64,000 nt of DNA from JASHVB01 sp963762885 (GCA_963762885.1 CAVXNH010000047.1:1-64000); one strand, 5' to 3'; shown: positions 35,143 through 43,983, counted from the first letter of the stretch. Made by a program: numbers and translations. The notes: generated by a model not told the origin, from the sequence alone.

Positions 35143-37332
35143 ATGACCGACTACCTCGCCCGCCTCAACACCGAGCAACGCGAAGCCGTGGAAACCCTCG
35201 ACGGCCCGGTGCTCGTGCTGGCCGGCGCCGGCACCGGCAAGACCCGCGTCCTGACCACCCGCTTCGCCCACATCCTGCTCTCCGGCCGCGCCTTCCCCGG
35301 CCAGGTCCTGGCCGTCACCTTTACCAACAAAGCCGCCCGCGAAATGCGGGAAAGAGTGGGCGCCATCCTCGGCCGCCCCGCCGAGGGCTTGTGGCTCGGC
35401 ACGTTCCACGCATTGTGCGCAAGAATGTTACGCCGGCACGCCGCCCAGGTCGGACTGTCGGGAAACTTTACAATTCTGGATACCGACGATCAGCTTCGTC
35501 TCTTAAAGCAGATTATGGAACCAGAACGGATCGACGCCAAGCGTTGGGCGCCCCAGGCGCTGATGGGCGCGATCCAGCGCTGGAAGGACCGCGGCCTCAC
35601 GCCGGACCGCATAACCCCAGCCGAGGACATCGATTTTGCCAACGGCCGCGCCCGTTCGCTGTACGCCGCGTACCAGGACCGCCTGCGCGCACTGAACGCC
35701 ACCGACTTCGGCGACCTGCTGCTGCACATGACGGAATTGTTGCGCACCCAGCCGGAAATCCTCGACCAGTACCATCGCATGTTCCGATACATACTGGTGG
35801 ACGAATACCAGGACACCAACCTGATCCAGTATTTATGGCTCCGGTTACTTGCGCAATCCCACCGCAACATTTGCTGCGTGGGAGACGACGATCAGTCAAT
35901 ATATAGCTGGCGTGGCGCCGAGGTAGAAAACATCCTCCGCTTCGAAAAAGATTTCCCCGGTGCAAAGATCATCCGGCTGGAGGCGAACTACCGCTCCACC
36001 GCGCCGATCCTCGCCGCCGCCTCCGGCCTGATCGCCCACAACGAGGGCCGGCTCGGCAAGACGCTGCGCCCCGGCCGCGCCGACGCGCAGAGCGGCGAAA
36101 AAGTCATCGTCGTCGCCCTGTGGGACTCCGACGAGGAAGCCCGCATGGTCGGCGAACGCATCGAGGCGCTGCGCCGCGACGGCCATCCCCTGAGCGAGAT
36201 CGCCATCCTGGTGCGTGCCGGCTTTCAGACCCGCGCCTTCGAGGAGCGGCTGATCCTGATCGGCGTGCCGTATCGCGTGGTCGGCGGCCTGCGCTTCTAC
36301 GAACGCCAGGAGATCCGCGACGCGGTCGCCTACATGCGTGCGACCGTGCAGCCGGCCGACGACCTGGCGTTCGAGCGCATCGTCAACGTCCCCCGCCGCG
36401 GCGTCGGCGAAGCCGCCCTTCGCTCGATGCACGAGACCGCGCGGGCCGACAGCATCCCGCTCGCCGCCGCCGCGGCCAGGCTGATCGAAACCGGTGGCCT
36501 GCGCGGCAAGATAAAGGAGCAGGTGGGGGACCTGCTGCGCGGCTTCGCGCGATGGCGCGCCCAGGCGGAAACCGAGGGCCACGTCGTCGCCGTCGCCACC
36601 ATGCTAGACGAAAGCGGCTACACGACCATGTGGCAGCAGGACAAGTCGCCCGAGGCGCCGGGCCGGCTCGACAACCTGAAGGAACTCGTCCGCGCGCTGT
36701 CGGAGTTCGAAACGCTGGCCGGGTTCCTCGACCACGTATCATTAGTTATGGAGAACGACGAGGACGCCGGCGCCGACCGCGTCAACCTGATGACGCTGCA
36801 CGGCGCCAAGGGGCTGGAGTTCGACACGGTCTTCCTCCCCGGCTGGGAGGAAGGCCTGTTCCCCAACCAGCGCGCGCTCGACGAGGGCGGCCTGAAGTCG
36901 CTGGAGGAAGAACGCCGCCTCGCTTATGTCGGCCTGACCCGAGCCCGCCGCCGCGCCATCGTCAGCCACGCCGCCAATCGCCGCATCTACGCCAACTGGC
37001 AAACCAGCATCCCCAGCCGCTTCGTCGACGAGCTGCCGGAGGATCAGGTGGAACGTGCCGGCTCCGCTGCGCTGGCGCGCGACGCCCGCATCGCCGCGGC
37101 CACCACCTTCTCCGGCCAGTTCCCCCTGGTGGCGCGGCGCACCCGCACGGTCGAAGCCTGGGAGCAGCCGGCGCGCCCCGCGCGGGCCGACGCCATACCG
37201 GTGGGTGCGCGGGTCTTCCACCAGAAGTTCGGCTACGGCGTGGTCACGGCGGCCGACGAAGACAAGCTCGACGTAGCGTTCGACAAAGCCGGCGACAAAC
37301 GCGTCCTCGACCGCTTCCTTGAACGCGCCTGA
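35143..37332 (+). CDS. pcrA: UvrD/PcrA-type ATP-dependent DNA helicase (SF1A)
   Basis: 729 residues, intact. Helicase motifs in order: Q motif LNTEQREAVETLDGPVLVLA, Walker A AGAGTGKT (27-34), Ia TFTNKAAREMRERV, Walker B VDEYQDTN (219-226), motif III VGDDDQSIYSWRGAEVENI, IV LEANYRST, V LMTLHGAKGLEFDTVFL and VI AYVGLTRARR. The C-terminal Tudor-like PcrA end (VGARVFHQKFGYGVVTAA) is present. It unwinds DNA in nucleotide-excision and mismatch repair. ATG 35143 is chosen over an upstream frame extension. A decayed copy of its 5' end lies at 32784. Confidence 0.95.
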   Translation: MTDYLARLNTEQREAVETLDGPVLVLAGAGTGKTRVLTTRFAHILLSGRAFPGQVLAVTFTNKAAREMRERVGAILGRPAEGLWLGTFHALCARMLRRHAAQVGLSGNFTILDTDDQLRLLKQIMEPERIDAKRWAPQALMGAIQRWKDRGLTPDRITPAEDIDFANGRARSLYAAYQDRLRALNATDFGDLLLHMTELLRTQPEILDQYHRMFRYILVDEYQDTNLIQYLWLRLLAQSHRNICCVGDDDQSIYSWRGAEVENILRFEKDFPGAKIIRLEANYRSTAPILAAASGLIAHNEGRLGKTLRPGRADAQSGEKVIVVALWDSDEEARMVGERIEALRRDGHPLSEIAILVRAGFQTRAFEERLILIGVPYRVVGGLRFYERQEIRDAVAYMRATVQPADDLAFERIVNVPRRGVGEAALRSMHETARADSIPLAAAAARLIETGGLRGKIKEQVGDLLRGFARWRAQAETEGHVVAVATMLDESGYTTMWQQDKSPEAPGRLDNLKELVRALSEFETLAGFLDHVSLVMENDEDAGADRVNLMTLHGAKGLEFDTVFLPGWEEGLFPNQRALDEGGLKSLEEERRLAYVGLTRARRRAIVSHAANRRIYANWQTSIPSRFVDELPEDQVERAGSAALARDARIAAATTFSGQFPLVARRTRTVEAWEQPARPARADAIPVGARVFHQKFGYGVVTAADEDKLDVAFDKAGDKRVLDRFLERA

Positions 37333-37361
37333 GGACTATCCTCCCGCCCAAGCGGACTAAA

Positions 37362-37415
37362 CCTCTCCCGCGGGAGCGGGAGAGGTCGAGACGCGAAGCG
37401 TCGAGGGTGAGGGTG
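37362..37415. repeat. Double-hairpin intergenic repeat, terminator-like
   Basis: CCTCTCCCGC-GGGA-GCGGGAGAGG (37362-37385) is followed by GACGC-GAA-GCGTC and then GAGGGTGAGGGTGATCGGGT. The same block, diverged, occurs at 41199 and 59975, and the hairpin alone at 29251. It may end pcrA transcription. Confidence 0.75.
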
Positions 37416-37556
37416 ATCGGGTCGGCACGCACCCCCTTTTTCCTCGCCTCCGCCCATCGCCTGACCCAATCTCATGCGCCCCCTGACAAATCGTCGCTAC
37501 CGCCCGCCGCGCCGCGCACCCAAGTGCCATCGCACACCGCATCCCCAGGGATCGCC

Positions 37557-38087
37557 ATGACCCGAGCCTTCACCAACCTAGCCTTCACGCCCTCCGTGCG
37601 TGCCGCGCAACAGGGCCACGGCGCCCGCGAGCACAACGAACGCATGGCGCAGCGACCGCCTGAGCGCGACTCGCTACCCGAGGAAATGCAGGCCCGCATC
37701 GCCAACGCCAACAGCGTCATCATTGGCACCGCCAGCCTGGAAGGCTGGCCGCATCTGCAACATCGCGGCGGCCCGCGCGGCTTCGTCAAGGTGCTCGGCC
37801 CGCGCGCGCTGGTCTTCGCCGATTACGCCGGCAACCGCCAATACATCACCATCGGCAACCTGGCGGAGAACGACCGCGTCTTTCTATTGCTGATCGACTA
37901 CGCCGAACGCACCCGTCTGAAGATCTGGGGCCGCGCCACGGTGATCGAGGGCGACTCCGACCTGATCGCCAAGGTCAGCGACCCGGACTACCGCGCCCGA
38001 GCGGAACGCGTCATCCGCGTAGACGTCGAAGCCTGGGACACCAATTGCAGCAGCCACATCCCGCATCTGGTGCCCGCCGACGACTGA
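37557..38087 (+). CDS. Pyridoxamine 5'-phosphate oxidase-like flavin-binding protein
   Basis: 176 residues. A split-barrel PNPOx-like fold is suggested by ANSVIIGTASLEGWPHLQHR, GGPRGFVKVLGPRALVFADY, YITIGNLAENDRVFLLLIDY and LKIWGRATVIEG, ending HIPHL. The segment GNRQYITIGNLAEN is typical of the general-stress/nucleotide-flavin family. It likely binds FMN or F420 and reduces or oxidises a small molecule. It is convergent with a MocR regulator, a class that often controls vitamin B6 genes, so a pyridoxal link is plausible but unproven. Confidence 0.87.
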   Translation: MTRAFTNLAFTPSVRAAQQGHGAREHNERMAQRPPERDSLPEEMQARIANANSVIIGTASLEGWPHLQHRGGPRGFVKVLGPRALVFADYAGNRQYITIGNLAENDRVFLLLIDYAERTRLKIWGRATVIEGDSDLIAKVSDPDYRARAERVIRVDVEAWDTNCSSHIPHLVPADD

Positions 38088-38111
38088 CCATGCGGGCCCC
38101 TGTCCAACGCC

Positions 38112-39542
38112 TCAACCCACCGCCTTCAGCGCACTCCCCAGCCGCCGCGCTGCATCCGCGGCCAGCGGCACCGGCGTGCCGGAAAAGCCCAGCACGATTC
38201 CGCTCATGCGCGGCGGCCCGGCGTAGTAGGCCCGCAGCGGCATCACCGCGAGCCCGCGTGCCCGGCAGGCCCGCACCGCCGCCGCCTCGTCCATGCCATC
38301 TGTGAGGCGCGCCACCATGTGCAGCCCGCCGGGCGCCGGAACGATCGTCAGTCCCGATGCGTGCCGCGCCAGGGCGGTCAGCACCGCGCTTCGCCGGCGG
38401 GCATATTCGGTGCGCATCCGTCTTATATGTGGTGCCAGCAGCCCCTGCCGCATGAACTCCGCAAGCACCGCCTGGCCAATCGCGTCGGCCCCGCGATCCA
38501 GCAGCGTGCGCAACCGCACGAACGCGGCCACCAGCGGCGCCGGCACCACCGCGAACCCCAGTCGCAACCCGGGCGCGAGCGTCTTGCTGAACGTGCCGCA
38601 GTAGATCACCCGCCCCGACCGATCCAGGCTGGCCAGCGGCGGCAGCGGCCGGCCTTCCCAGCGGAATTCGGAATCGCAGTCGTCCTCCAGCACCCAGGCG
38701 TTGGCGCGCGTCGCCCAGTCCAGCAGCGCCAGCCGCCGCCCGATCGGCAACGCCCCACCCAGCGGCGTGGCGTGCGACGGCGCCACCAGCGCCAGCCTAG
38801 CCTGCGGCGCCAGCCGGATGCCGGCGGCGACGTCCAGCCCCTCGGTGTCGCTCGGCACCGGCACCGGCGCCGCGCCCGCCGAGATCAGCGCCCCACGCCC
38901 CGCGATGTAGCCCGGATCTTCCACCCAGGCGGCGTCGCCCGGATCCAGCAATAGTTCGGCGGCGATGCGCAGCGCCTGCTGCGTGCCGGCGGTGACGACG
39001 ATGCAGCCCGGATCGGCCGCCAGCCCGCGCGTGCTCGCCAGATGCGCGGCAATCTGCACGCGCAGGTCATGCAGACCTTGCGGCGGAGGATAGCCGGTGC
39101 ACTCGGCCGGCAGCGCCTTCAGCACTCGCGCCGTGCAGCGCGCCCACGCGGCGGCCGGAAACAGATCCGGCGCCGGCAGCCCGCCGGCCAGGAGCATACC
39201 CGACCCGCTATCGCGCGGCGACGCGGTGATCGGCACGGCGGCCAGCAAAGAACCCCGCCGCGACAACACGCTGGCGGCGGTGGCCGGCGGCGCGGCGGGC
39301 GCGGGCGCAGCGTCCGGCAGGTCGGCCGCGACATAGGTGCCGCTGCCGGTGCGCGCGCGGACATAGCCTTCGGCCGCCAGGCGTTCATACGCCAACACAA
39401 CGGTCTGCCGCGCCACGCCGAGTTCGCCGGCCAGCGCGCGCGTCGGCGGCAGTCGTGCCCCGGCCGGCAACGACCCCGCAAGAATTCCCTGCCGGAGCCG
39501 GTCGAACACGGCCTGCTGCCGCGTTTGGTCTGGTGCAAGCAT
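38112..39542 (-). CDS. MocR/PdxR-type GntR-aminotransferase transcription regulator
   Basis: 476 residues. The N-terminal GntR winged helix is QAVFDRLRQGILAGSLPAG, RLPPTRALAGELGVARQTV and YVRARTGSGTYVA. A linker and then a fold-type I aminotransferase domain follow: GYPPPQGLHDLRVQIAAHL, VTAGTQQALRIAAELLLDPG, VEDPGYIAGRGAL, VAPSHATPLGGALP, EDDCDSEFRWEG and the PLP-lysine region YCGTFSKTLAPGLRLGF. MocR proteins bind PLP and regulate B6, GABA or related genes. The ATG at 39542 is chosen; the open frame extends upstream. Possible binding repeats lie in its promoter. Confidence 0.93.
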   Translation of the reverse strand: MLAPDQTRQQAVFDRLRQGILAGSLPAGARLPPTRALAGELGVARQTVVLAYERLAAEGYVRARTGSGTYVAADLPDAAPAPAAPPATAASVLSRRGSLLAAVPITASPRDSGSGMLLAGGLPAPDLFPAAAWARCTARVLKALPAECTGYPPPQGLHDLRVQIAAHLASTRGLAADPGCIVVTAGTQQALRIAAELLLDPGDAAWVEDPGYIAGRGALISAGAAPVPVPSDTEGLDVAAGIRLAPQARLALVAPSHATPLGGALPIGRRLALLDWATRANAWVLEDDCDSEFRWEGRPLPPLASLDRSGRVIYCGTFSKTLAPGLRLGFAVVPAPLVAAFVRLRTLLDRGADAIGQAVLAEFMRQGLLAPHIRRMRTEYARRRSAVLTALARHASGLTIVPAPGGLHMVARLTDGMDEAAAVRACRARGLAVMPLRAYYAGPPRMSGIVLGFSGTPVPLAADAARRLGSALKAVG

Positions 39543-39563
39543 AGGAAAGGACCGAGAGGTGTT

Positions 39564-39578
39564 GGACCAATCGGACCA
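39564..39578. promoter_or_regulatory. Direct repeat GGACCA-N3-GGACCA in the MocR-gene promoter
   Basis: GGACCAATCGGACCA on the + strand (TGGTCCGATTGGTCC on the gene's strand) lies 22 bp upstream of the start codon. MocR/PdxR regulators typically bind direct repeats of about this size in their own promoters. Candidate autoregulatory site, by inference. Confidence 0.45.
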
Positions 39579-39713
39579 CCTAAGCAGAATTGGGCAATCA
39601 GGAAAAGCCGCGGCGTCCAGAAACACCAAAAACGGCCAGCGGGGCGCTTTCCCCGGGCCGCTCACTTCCGTCAGCCTCCTGCCCCGGTCACCCGGCGCAG
39701 GCTGGCCCGATGC

Positions 39714-39917
39714 TCAGAAGCCTTCGCGTTCCAGACGCTTGCGCTCCAGCTTGCGGGCACGGCGCACCGCTTCCGCAGCCTCGCGCGCACGCCGCTCGGA
39801 CGGTTTCTCGTAGTGCCGCCGGAGCTTCATCTCGCGGAAAATCCCCTCCCGCTGCATCTTCTTCTTGAGCGCCTTGAGCGCCTGATCGACATTGTTGTCA
39901 CGCACGAGGACTTGCAC
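39714..39917 (-). CDS. rpsU: 30S ribosomal protein S21
   Basis: 67 residues from GTG 39917: VQVLVRDNNVDQALKALKKK is the S21 N-terminus, followed by REGIFREMKLRRHYEKPSER and a long basic helix of RR/ERKR. AAGGAG lies about 12 bases before the GTG. The open frame extends a few codons further upstream, but the family starts at this Val. S21 is a small-subunit protein near the anti-Shine-Dalgarno. It is divergent from def. Confidence 0.95.
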   Translation of the reverse strand: MQVLVRDNNVDQALKALKKKMQREGIFREMKLRRHYEKPSERRAREAAEAVRRARKLERKRLEREGF

Positions 39918-40055
39918 TTGGCCGCCTGCTCCTTCCACCTCGCCGCCCCCGCCTGCCGGGAACGCGCGAAAAATCCCGCTTCGGGGTGTCCCGACGCGGG
40001 GCCGGGGCTATAACACGCCTCCCGAGAGGCGCCAAATCGAATTCGAGGAGAGCGC

Positions 40056-40595
40056 ATGGCCATCCTGAAAATAGCCCGCATGGGCCACCCCGTGCTGCTG
40101 CAACGCTGCCAGCCCGTGCCGGACCCCGGCGCGCCGGAAATCCGCCGCCTGGTCGCCAACATGATGGAAACCATGGAGGACGCGCCCGGCGTCGGCCTCG
40201 CGGCACCGCAGGTCTACGTGCCCTTGCGGCTGTTCGTGTTCCGCGTTCCCGGCGAGCGGAAGGAAGATGACCCCGACGACCTGCCGCTGGGCAACACGGT
40301 GCTGATCAACCCGGAGCTCGAGTTGCTGAGCGACGAGCGTGTGCTGAACTGGGAAGGCTGCCTGTCGATCCCCGGCATGCGCGCCGGCGTGCCGCGGGCG
40401 CCTCGGGTGCGGTATCGCGCCTTCGATTGCGACGGCAACGTGGTGGAACGCGAGGTGTCCGGCTTCCATGCCAGAATCGTGCAGCACGAGTACGACCACC
40501 TTGACGGGATTCTTTACACTATGCGGATGACCGATTTCCGCCTGTTCGGTTTTAACGAGGAACTGAACCGGCTCGTTGCGGCACGCGACCAATGA
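40056..40595 (+). CDS. def: Peptide deformylase
   Basis: 179 residues. Removes the N-formyl group from nascent proteins using Fe/Zn. All three signatures are present: GVGLAAPQ (45-52), EGCLS (100-104, metal Cys) and HEYDH (144-148, metal His pair and catalytic Glu). GAGGAGAGC precedes the ATG. Its last codons overlap the next gene by 4 bases (ATGA), so the two are co-translated. It is divergent from rpsU. Confidence 0.95.
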   Translation: MAILKIARMGHPVLLQRCQPVPDPGAPEIRRLVANMMETMEDAPGVGLAAPQVYVPLRLFVFRVPGERKEDDPDDLPLGNTVLINPELELLSDERVLNWEGCLSIPGMRAGVPRAPRVRYRAFDCDGNVVEREVSGFHARIVQHEYDHLDGILYTMRMTDFRLFGFNEELNRLVAARDQ

Positions 40596-41260
40596 TCGAC
40601 CCGACCGAGCGCAGCCCGGAGCGGGACGCGGCGCTGGAAGCGATGCTGCCGAACGTGCCGTTCGACGGCTGGACCTATCGCGCCCTGCGCGCCGGCCTCG
40701 CATCGATCGACGTGCCGCGGGAGGAAGCCGAGATGCTGTTCCCCGGCGGCGTCGCCGACATGGTCGAGGCGTTCTGCGACTGGGCCGACCGCCGCATGGA
40801 GCAGTCGGCGGCGGAACAGGTGGTGGGGGGAACGCTGCCGGAACGGGTGAGGGCGGTGATCGCGCTGCGCCTGGCGCAGAACCGGCCGTACAAGGAAGCG
40901 GTGCGCCGCGCGGTGGCTGTCCTTGCCCTGCCGCGGCATGTCCGGCTCGCCGCTGCCTGCACCGCGCGCACGGTCGATGCGGTCTGGCACACCGCCGGCG
41001 ACCGCTCGACGGATTTCACCTGGTACACCAAGCGGGCAATCCTGACCGCGGCATACACCGCCACGCTGTTGTTCTGGTTGCGTGACAGCAGCGAGGACGA
41101 CGCGGCGACATTGGCCTTTCTCGACCGGCGGATGGCCGGCATCGCCTGGACCCACCGCCTGCGCCGCCGCGCGGAGACGATGCTCCATCGTATTTCAACC
41201 TCTCCCGCCTTCAGCGGGAGAGGTCGGCGCGAAACGCCGAGTGAGGGTGCCGCGAAGTGA
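40592..41260 (+). CDS. COQ9-family ubiquinone biosynthesis protein
   Basis: 222 residues. The N-terminal TetR-like helices and the COQ9 domain are recognisable: MLPNVPFDGWTYRALRAGL, FPGGVADMVEAFCDWADRRM, VRAVIALRLAQNRPYKEAVR, AARTVDAVWHTAGDRSTDFT-like TARTVDAVWHTAGDRSTDF and WYTKRAILTAAYTATLLFWL. COQ9 proteins bind lipids/quinone intermediates and assist hydroxylation in ubiquinone synthesis. The last roughly 20 residues (STSPAFSGRGRRETPSEG) are encoded by the CCTCTCCCGC hairpin repeat, so the natural stop was probably lost or replaced by repeat insertion. Overlaps def. Confidence 0.88.
   Translation: MIDPTERSPERDAALEAMLPNVPFDGWTYRALRAGLASIDVPREEAEMLFPGGVADMVEAFCDWADRRMEQSAAEQVVGGTLPERVRAVIALRLAQNRPYKEAVRRAVAVLALPRHVRLAAACTARTVDAVWHTAGDRSTDFTWYTKRAILTAAYTATLLFWLRDSSEDDAATLAFLDRRMAGIAWTHRLRRRAETMLHRISTSPAFSGRGRRETPSEGAAK
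41199..41223. repeat. CCTCTCCCGC hairpin copy inside the 3' end of the COQ9-like gene
   Basis: CCTCTCCCGC-CTTCA-GCGGGAGAGG, followed by TCGGCGCGAAACGCCGAGTGAGGGTG. It is the same double-hairpin design as 37362-37415 and 59975-60020. It supplies the C-terminal codons of the gene. Confidence 0.8.
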
Positions 41261-41261
41261 C

Positions 41262-41711
41262 GGAACGTATTTCGTTCAGAGCTTCGTGGGGGGAGCGGTA
41301 CCGCAGCTGATTTCTGGTCTGAGCGAGCTACCCTGCTTAGGCTCCGCTTCAGATGCGCTTGGAGGATTCGGTCGCGGACATGAGCAAAGAAGCGGGGCGG
41401 CAGCATGCCGTAATGGAATCCGCTGGGCTGAATGCCGGGGATAGGGCGTAAGTCGGGGCCAGGCCACAGGAAGGATTCTTGTTACCGCGGCGCGTGGCAG
41501 GATCCGGAGATGGCACGCAAGCCATGTGACGCTTTGCTGTCCTTCCTTTACCTTTGTGAGACGTTTCCTGCCTTGCGAACCGCACCGGCCCTGCTACATC
41601 GCTCTGGTTGCGGATCAGTGGGATCGCCCGGCTCTCAGTAGACCCCGGCCTGACGTTTCATCAGGCTGTCCGCGGAGGCATACAAGTGCCTTGCGAGACG
41701 AAAAGTGAACC
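41262..41711. other. Gene-free region upstream of the Uma2 gene
   Basis: No coding frame supported. Its last part (about 41590-41700) is duplicated imperfectly at about 43330-43440: CATCAGGCTGTCCGCGG against CATTAGACTGTCCGGCG, and GGCATACAAGT against GGCGTACAAGT. So the Uma2 locus was duplicated with its upstream flank. Confidence 0.6.
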
Positions 41712-42299
41712 ATGGAAACTGGCCACGCTAACATCCTGGCACGCCATCCAGTGCCCGGACATCGCTTGGCGCTGGACAACTATCATCGTCTTGGCGACGT
41801 CGGCATCCTGGGCGAAAACGATCGCGTCGAGTTGCTTGAAGGGCAACTGGTGGATATGTCGGCGATCGGGCCACGCCAAGCGCTCGCCGTCGATGCGCTG
41901 ACCGAGTTGCTGGTCCCGGCGGTCGCCGGACAAGCCGCGATCAGGGTTCAGAACCCCGTCGAGCTCGACAGCCTGTCCGAACCGCAGCCGGACATCGTCG
42001 TGGTCAGGCGACCGTGGCTTGGTTGTCCGACGGCGCACCCGCAACCGGGAGACATCTTCCTGCTGATCGAGGTGGCCGACTCGAGTTTGGAAACCGATGT
42101 CGGCGCCAAGCTGGAACTCTACGCCAGGGCGGGCATCCGGGAGTTCTGGGTCGTCGATCTGACGACGGACAGTGTGCTCGTCCATCGGGATCCTATTGGT
42201 GACCGATACGGGTCGATGACCAGGGTTGAACCGTCCGGCGTCCTCGACGTCAGGAATTTGCCGGGAGTGTCGATCCATGCCGCTGCACTCATTGCCTAG
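41712..42299 (+). CDS. Uma2-family (DUF820) putative restriction-endonuclease-fold protein
   Basis: 195 residues. The PD-(D/E)XK-like pattern of DUF820 is clear: RVELLEGQLVDMSAIGPRQA, PQPDIVVVR with Asp94, DIFLLIEVADSSLETD with Glu120, the following GAKLELYARAGIREFWVVDL (Lys133) and strand YGSMTRVEPSGVL. Uma2 proteins are abundant in cyanobacteria and some proteobacteria; their role is unproven. It stands alone. A truncated duplicate of its 3' end is found 1.2 kb downstream, on the far side of an unrelated gene. Confidence 0.9.
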   Translation: METGHANILARHPVPGHRLALDNYHRLGDVGILGENDRVELLEGQLVDMSAIGPRQALAVDALTELLVPAVAGQAAIRVQNPVELDSLSEPQPDIVVVRRPWLGCPTAHPQPGDIFLLIEVADSSLETDVGAKLELYARAGIREFWVVDLTTDSVLVHRDPIGDRYGSMTRVEPSGVLDVRNLPGVSIHAAALIA

Positions 42300-42457
42300 T
42301 ATTGCGGTTGACCCCTGAAAGGCTACGGGTTCCGCGCGATCAACACGTGCGGCCCGCTGATCTCGATAGTCTCCGCGTCCGGAGGCAGCGGTCCCGCAAA
42401 CCGCCAGGCCGCAAGGGTTCGCAGGTTTGTCTTCCCCCCGATCCGCAATGACGGCGT

Positions 42458-43210
42458 TCAGGCGATATAGATCTTTCGATCCAACCCCAATGCATCGCAT
42501 TCGGCACTGAGTTGATTGATCGTGGACCTATAACAACTATCGATGGTCTCGAGAGTCGAATAGGCAATAAGGTAATAATCGCAGCAGGCGGCTAGACCTA
42601 ACGATCCTTTCGCCAGCATCTCCACCTTGTAGACATTCATGTCGTGTGCCGCTCCTTTCGCATAGTCCAGGAACAGGCCGAGCGACAGTAACGGGCGCTT
42701 GCTGAACAGAATCTTGCTGAAAGCCCAATGGAACTGATCGATGACGCGGTCCGGCCCGATATTGATGCGTTGCGGCAGGTCCGTCGTGGCGCCGGCAAAG
42801 ACCTCGGCGAGTTCGGCCAGGCTTTGGATCGCCTTGTCGCCGTTCTTCTTGACGCTGCTCCACCCATAGGTGAGACCGAGATTGCAGAAATGCGCGGCGT
42901 CCGTGTTGCTAAACGCCGTGGCGGACTTGAACGCCATGGCTTTGTCGGTCTCGTCGAATTCCTCGTGCTCGGGATGTTCCGAGCGGAAGCCGGTGCCGAT
43001 CTGGTGCGTCGCCTTTTCCTGGATGAGCTGGTTGTGCCGCAAGGTAGCCCCGCCAAGCGTCTTCCAGCGATCATATGCCCCCTCGACCGCGAATTCGAAT
43101 GAGAACAAATAGGCCATTCGCTCCCTCGCGTACCATTCGAGTCTGGCGCCAAGCGGCCCGGAAAAGTTGACCGCCAATTCCGAGCGTTCCGACTTGATGC
43201 GTCCAACCAT
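42458..43210 (-). CDS. Uncharacterised 250-residue protein
   Basis: ATG 43210 with a strong GGAGGGGAAC Shine-Dalgarno; intact frame and coding-like composition at lower GC than its neighbours. The protein is helical and soluble (MAYLFSFEFAVEGAYDRWK, FVGATTDLPQ-like EVFAGATTDLPQRINIGPD, VIDQFHWAFSKILFSKRPLL) with a possible amphipathic stretch near LLSLGLFLDYAKG. No catalytic motif or known family is recognised. It sits between the intact and the truncated Uma2 copies, so it lies within a duplicated accessory segment. Confidence 0.7.
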   Translation of the reverse strand: MVGRIKSERSELAVNFSGPLGARLEWYARERMAYLFSFEFAVEGAYDRWKTLGGATLRHNQLIQEKATHQIGTGFRSEHPEHEEFDETDKAMAFKSATAFSNTDAAHFCNLGLTYGWSSVKKNGDKAIQSLAELAEVFAGATTDLPQRINIGPDRVIDQFHWAFSKILFSKRPLLSLGLFLDYAKGAAHDMNVYKVEMLAKGSLGLAACCDYYLIAYSTLETIDSCYRSTINQLSAECDALGLDRKIYIA

Positions 43211-43444
43211 GTTCCCCTCCGGCAAATGCGGAACGCAGCAGGCTCCATGCCGACGAACCGGAAATTGCGCGCTCGAACCTACTGCATTATCCAGGCATTG
43301 TGATAGTGCCGCGTGCACGCTGCCCCGCTTTGTCAGGGCTGGCTTTGCGCTGCTTGCGGACCAAATGCGATCACCCCGGTCACCGTGGCCCGAGGTTTCA
43401 TTAGACTGTCCGGCGCCGGCGTACAAGTTGCCCGGGGCCGGGCA

Positions 43445-43577
43445 GCGGACAGCATTCCGGTTTATCGGACCCGAGCGTCGAGAGGTACGGCTCGATGACC
43501 GGGGGGAACCGTCGGACGTCCTTGACGTCAGGGACCTGCCAGGACTGTCGATCCAGGCCGTTGCGCTCTACGCATGG
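43445..43577 (+). pseudogene. Truncated duplicate of the Uma2 3' end
   Basis: The frame reading EVRLDDRGEPSDVLDVRDLP, then GLSIQAVALYA, matches the Uma2 C-terminus RYGSMTRVEPSGVLDVRNLP, GVSIHAAALIA. Sequence upstream (43330-43440) matches the 5' flank of the intact gene, so the body of the gene has been deleted. Non-functional. Confidence 0.82.
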
Positions 43578-43661
43578 TGTTGTGATCCTGACGCTTCGAT
43601 ACAGCTTCCGCGACACTCGAAAGGCTACCGCGATGTGTCACTCCGCAAGCAGGTCACCACA

Positions 43662-43705
43662 AAGACACAAAGGCACGAAGTTCTTAATCTTCGTGCCTTT
43701 GTGTC
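43662..43705. repeat. Perfect 18-bp inverted repeat, AGACACAAAGGCACGAAG type
   Basis: AGACACAAAGGCACGAAG, loop TTCTTAAT, exact complement. It belongs to the ACACAAAGnCACGAAG class of intergenic hairpins seen in many bacteria. No gene nearby depends on it. Confidence 0.85.
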
Positions 43706-43983
43706 TACCATGGAAATAGCCCGAACCGAGCGGCCTGTCTCCCGCGCGAGCGATTTCGAGCCATGGGGATGCGGCCGCGGCCGCTGGCTAACTTTGTGGT
43801 GCATCTGCCTGCGGACTGACAGTGGCCGGGGTCGAAGCGTGAGCATCACAGCACTGGCGCAGTTGCGGCGCTGACGGGGAGCATGGACGCTTTTCTCGCA
43901 CGCGGCGGATGTTGTCTCTGGCGTCCTGTATGATCGCGGTCGCTCCCTCGATCCGGTTATTCGCGTGATGAAAGCAAGCAAGA

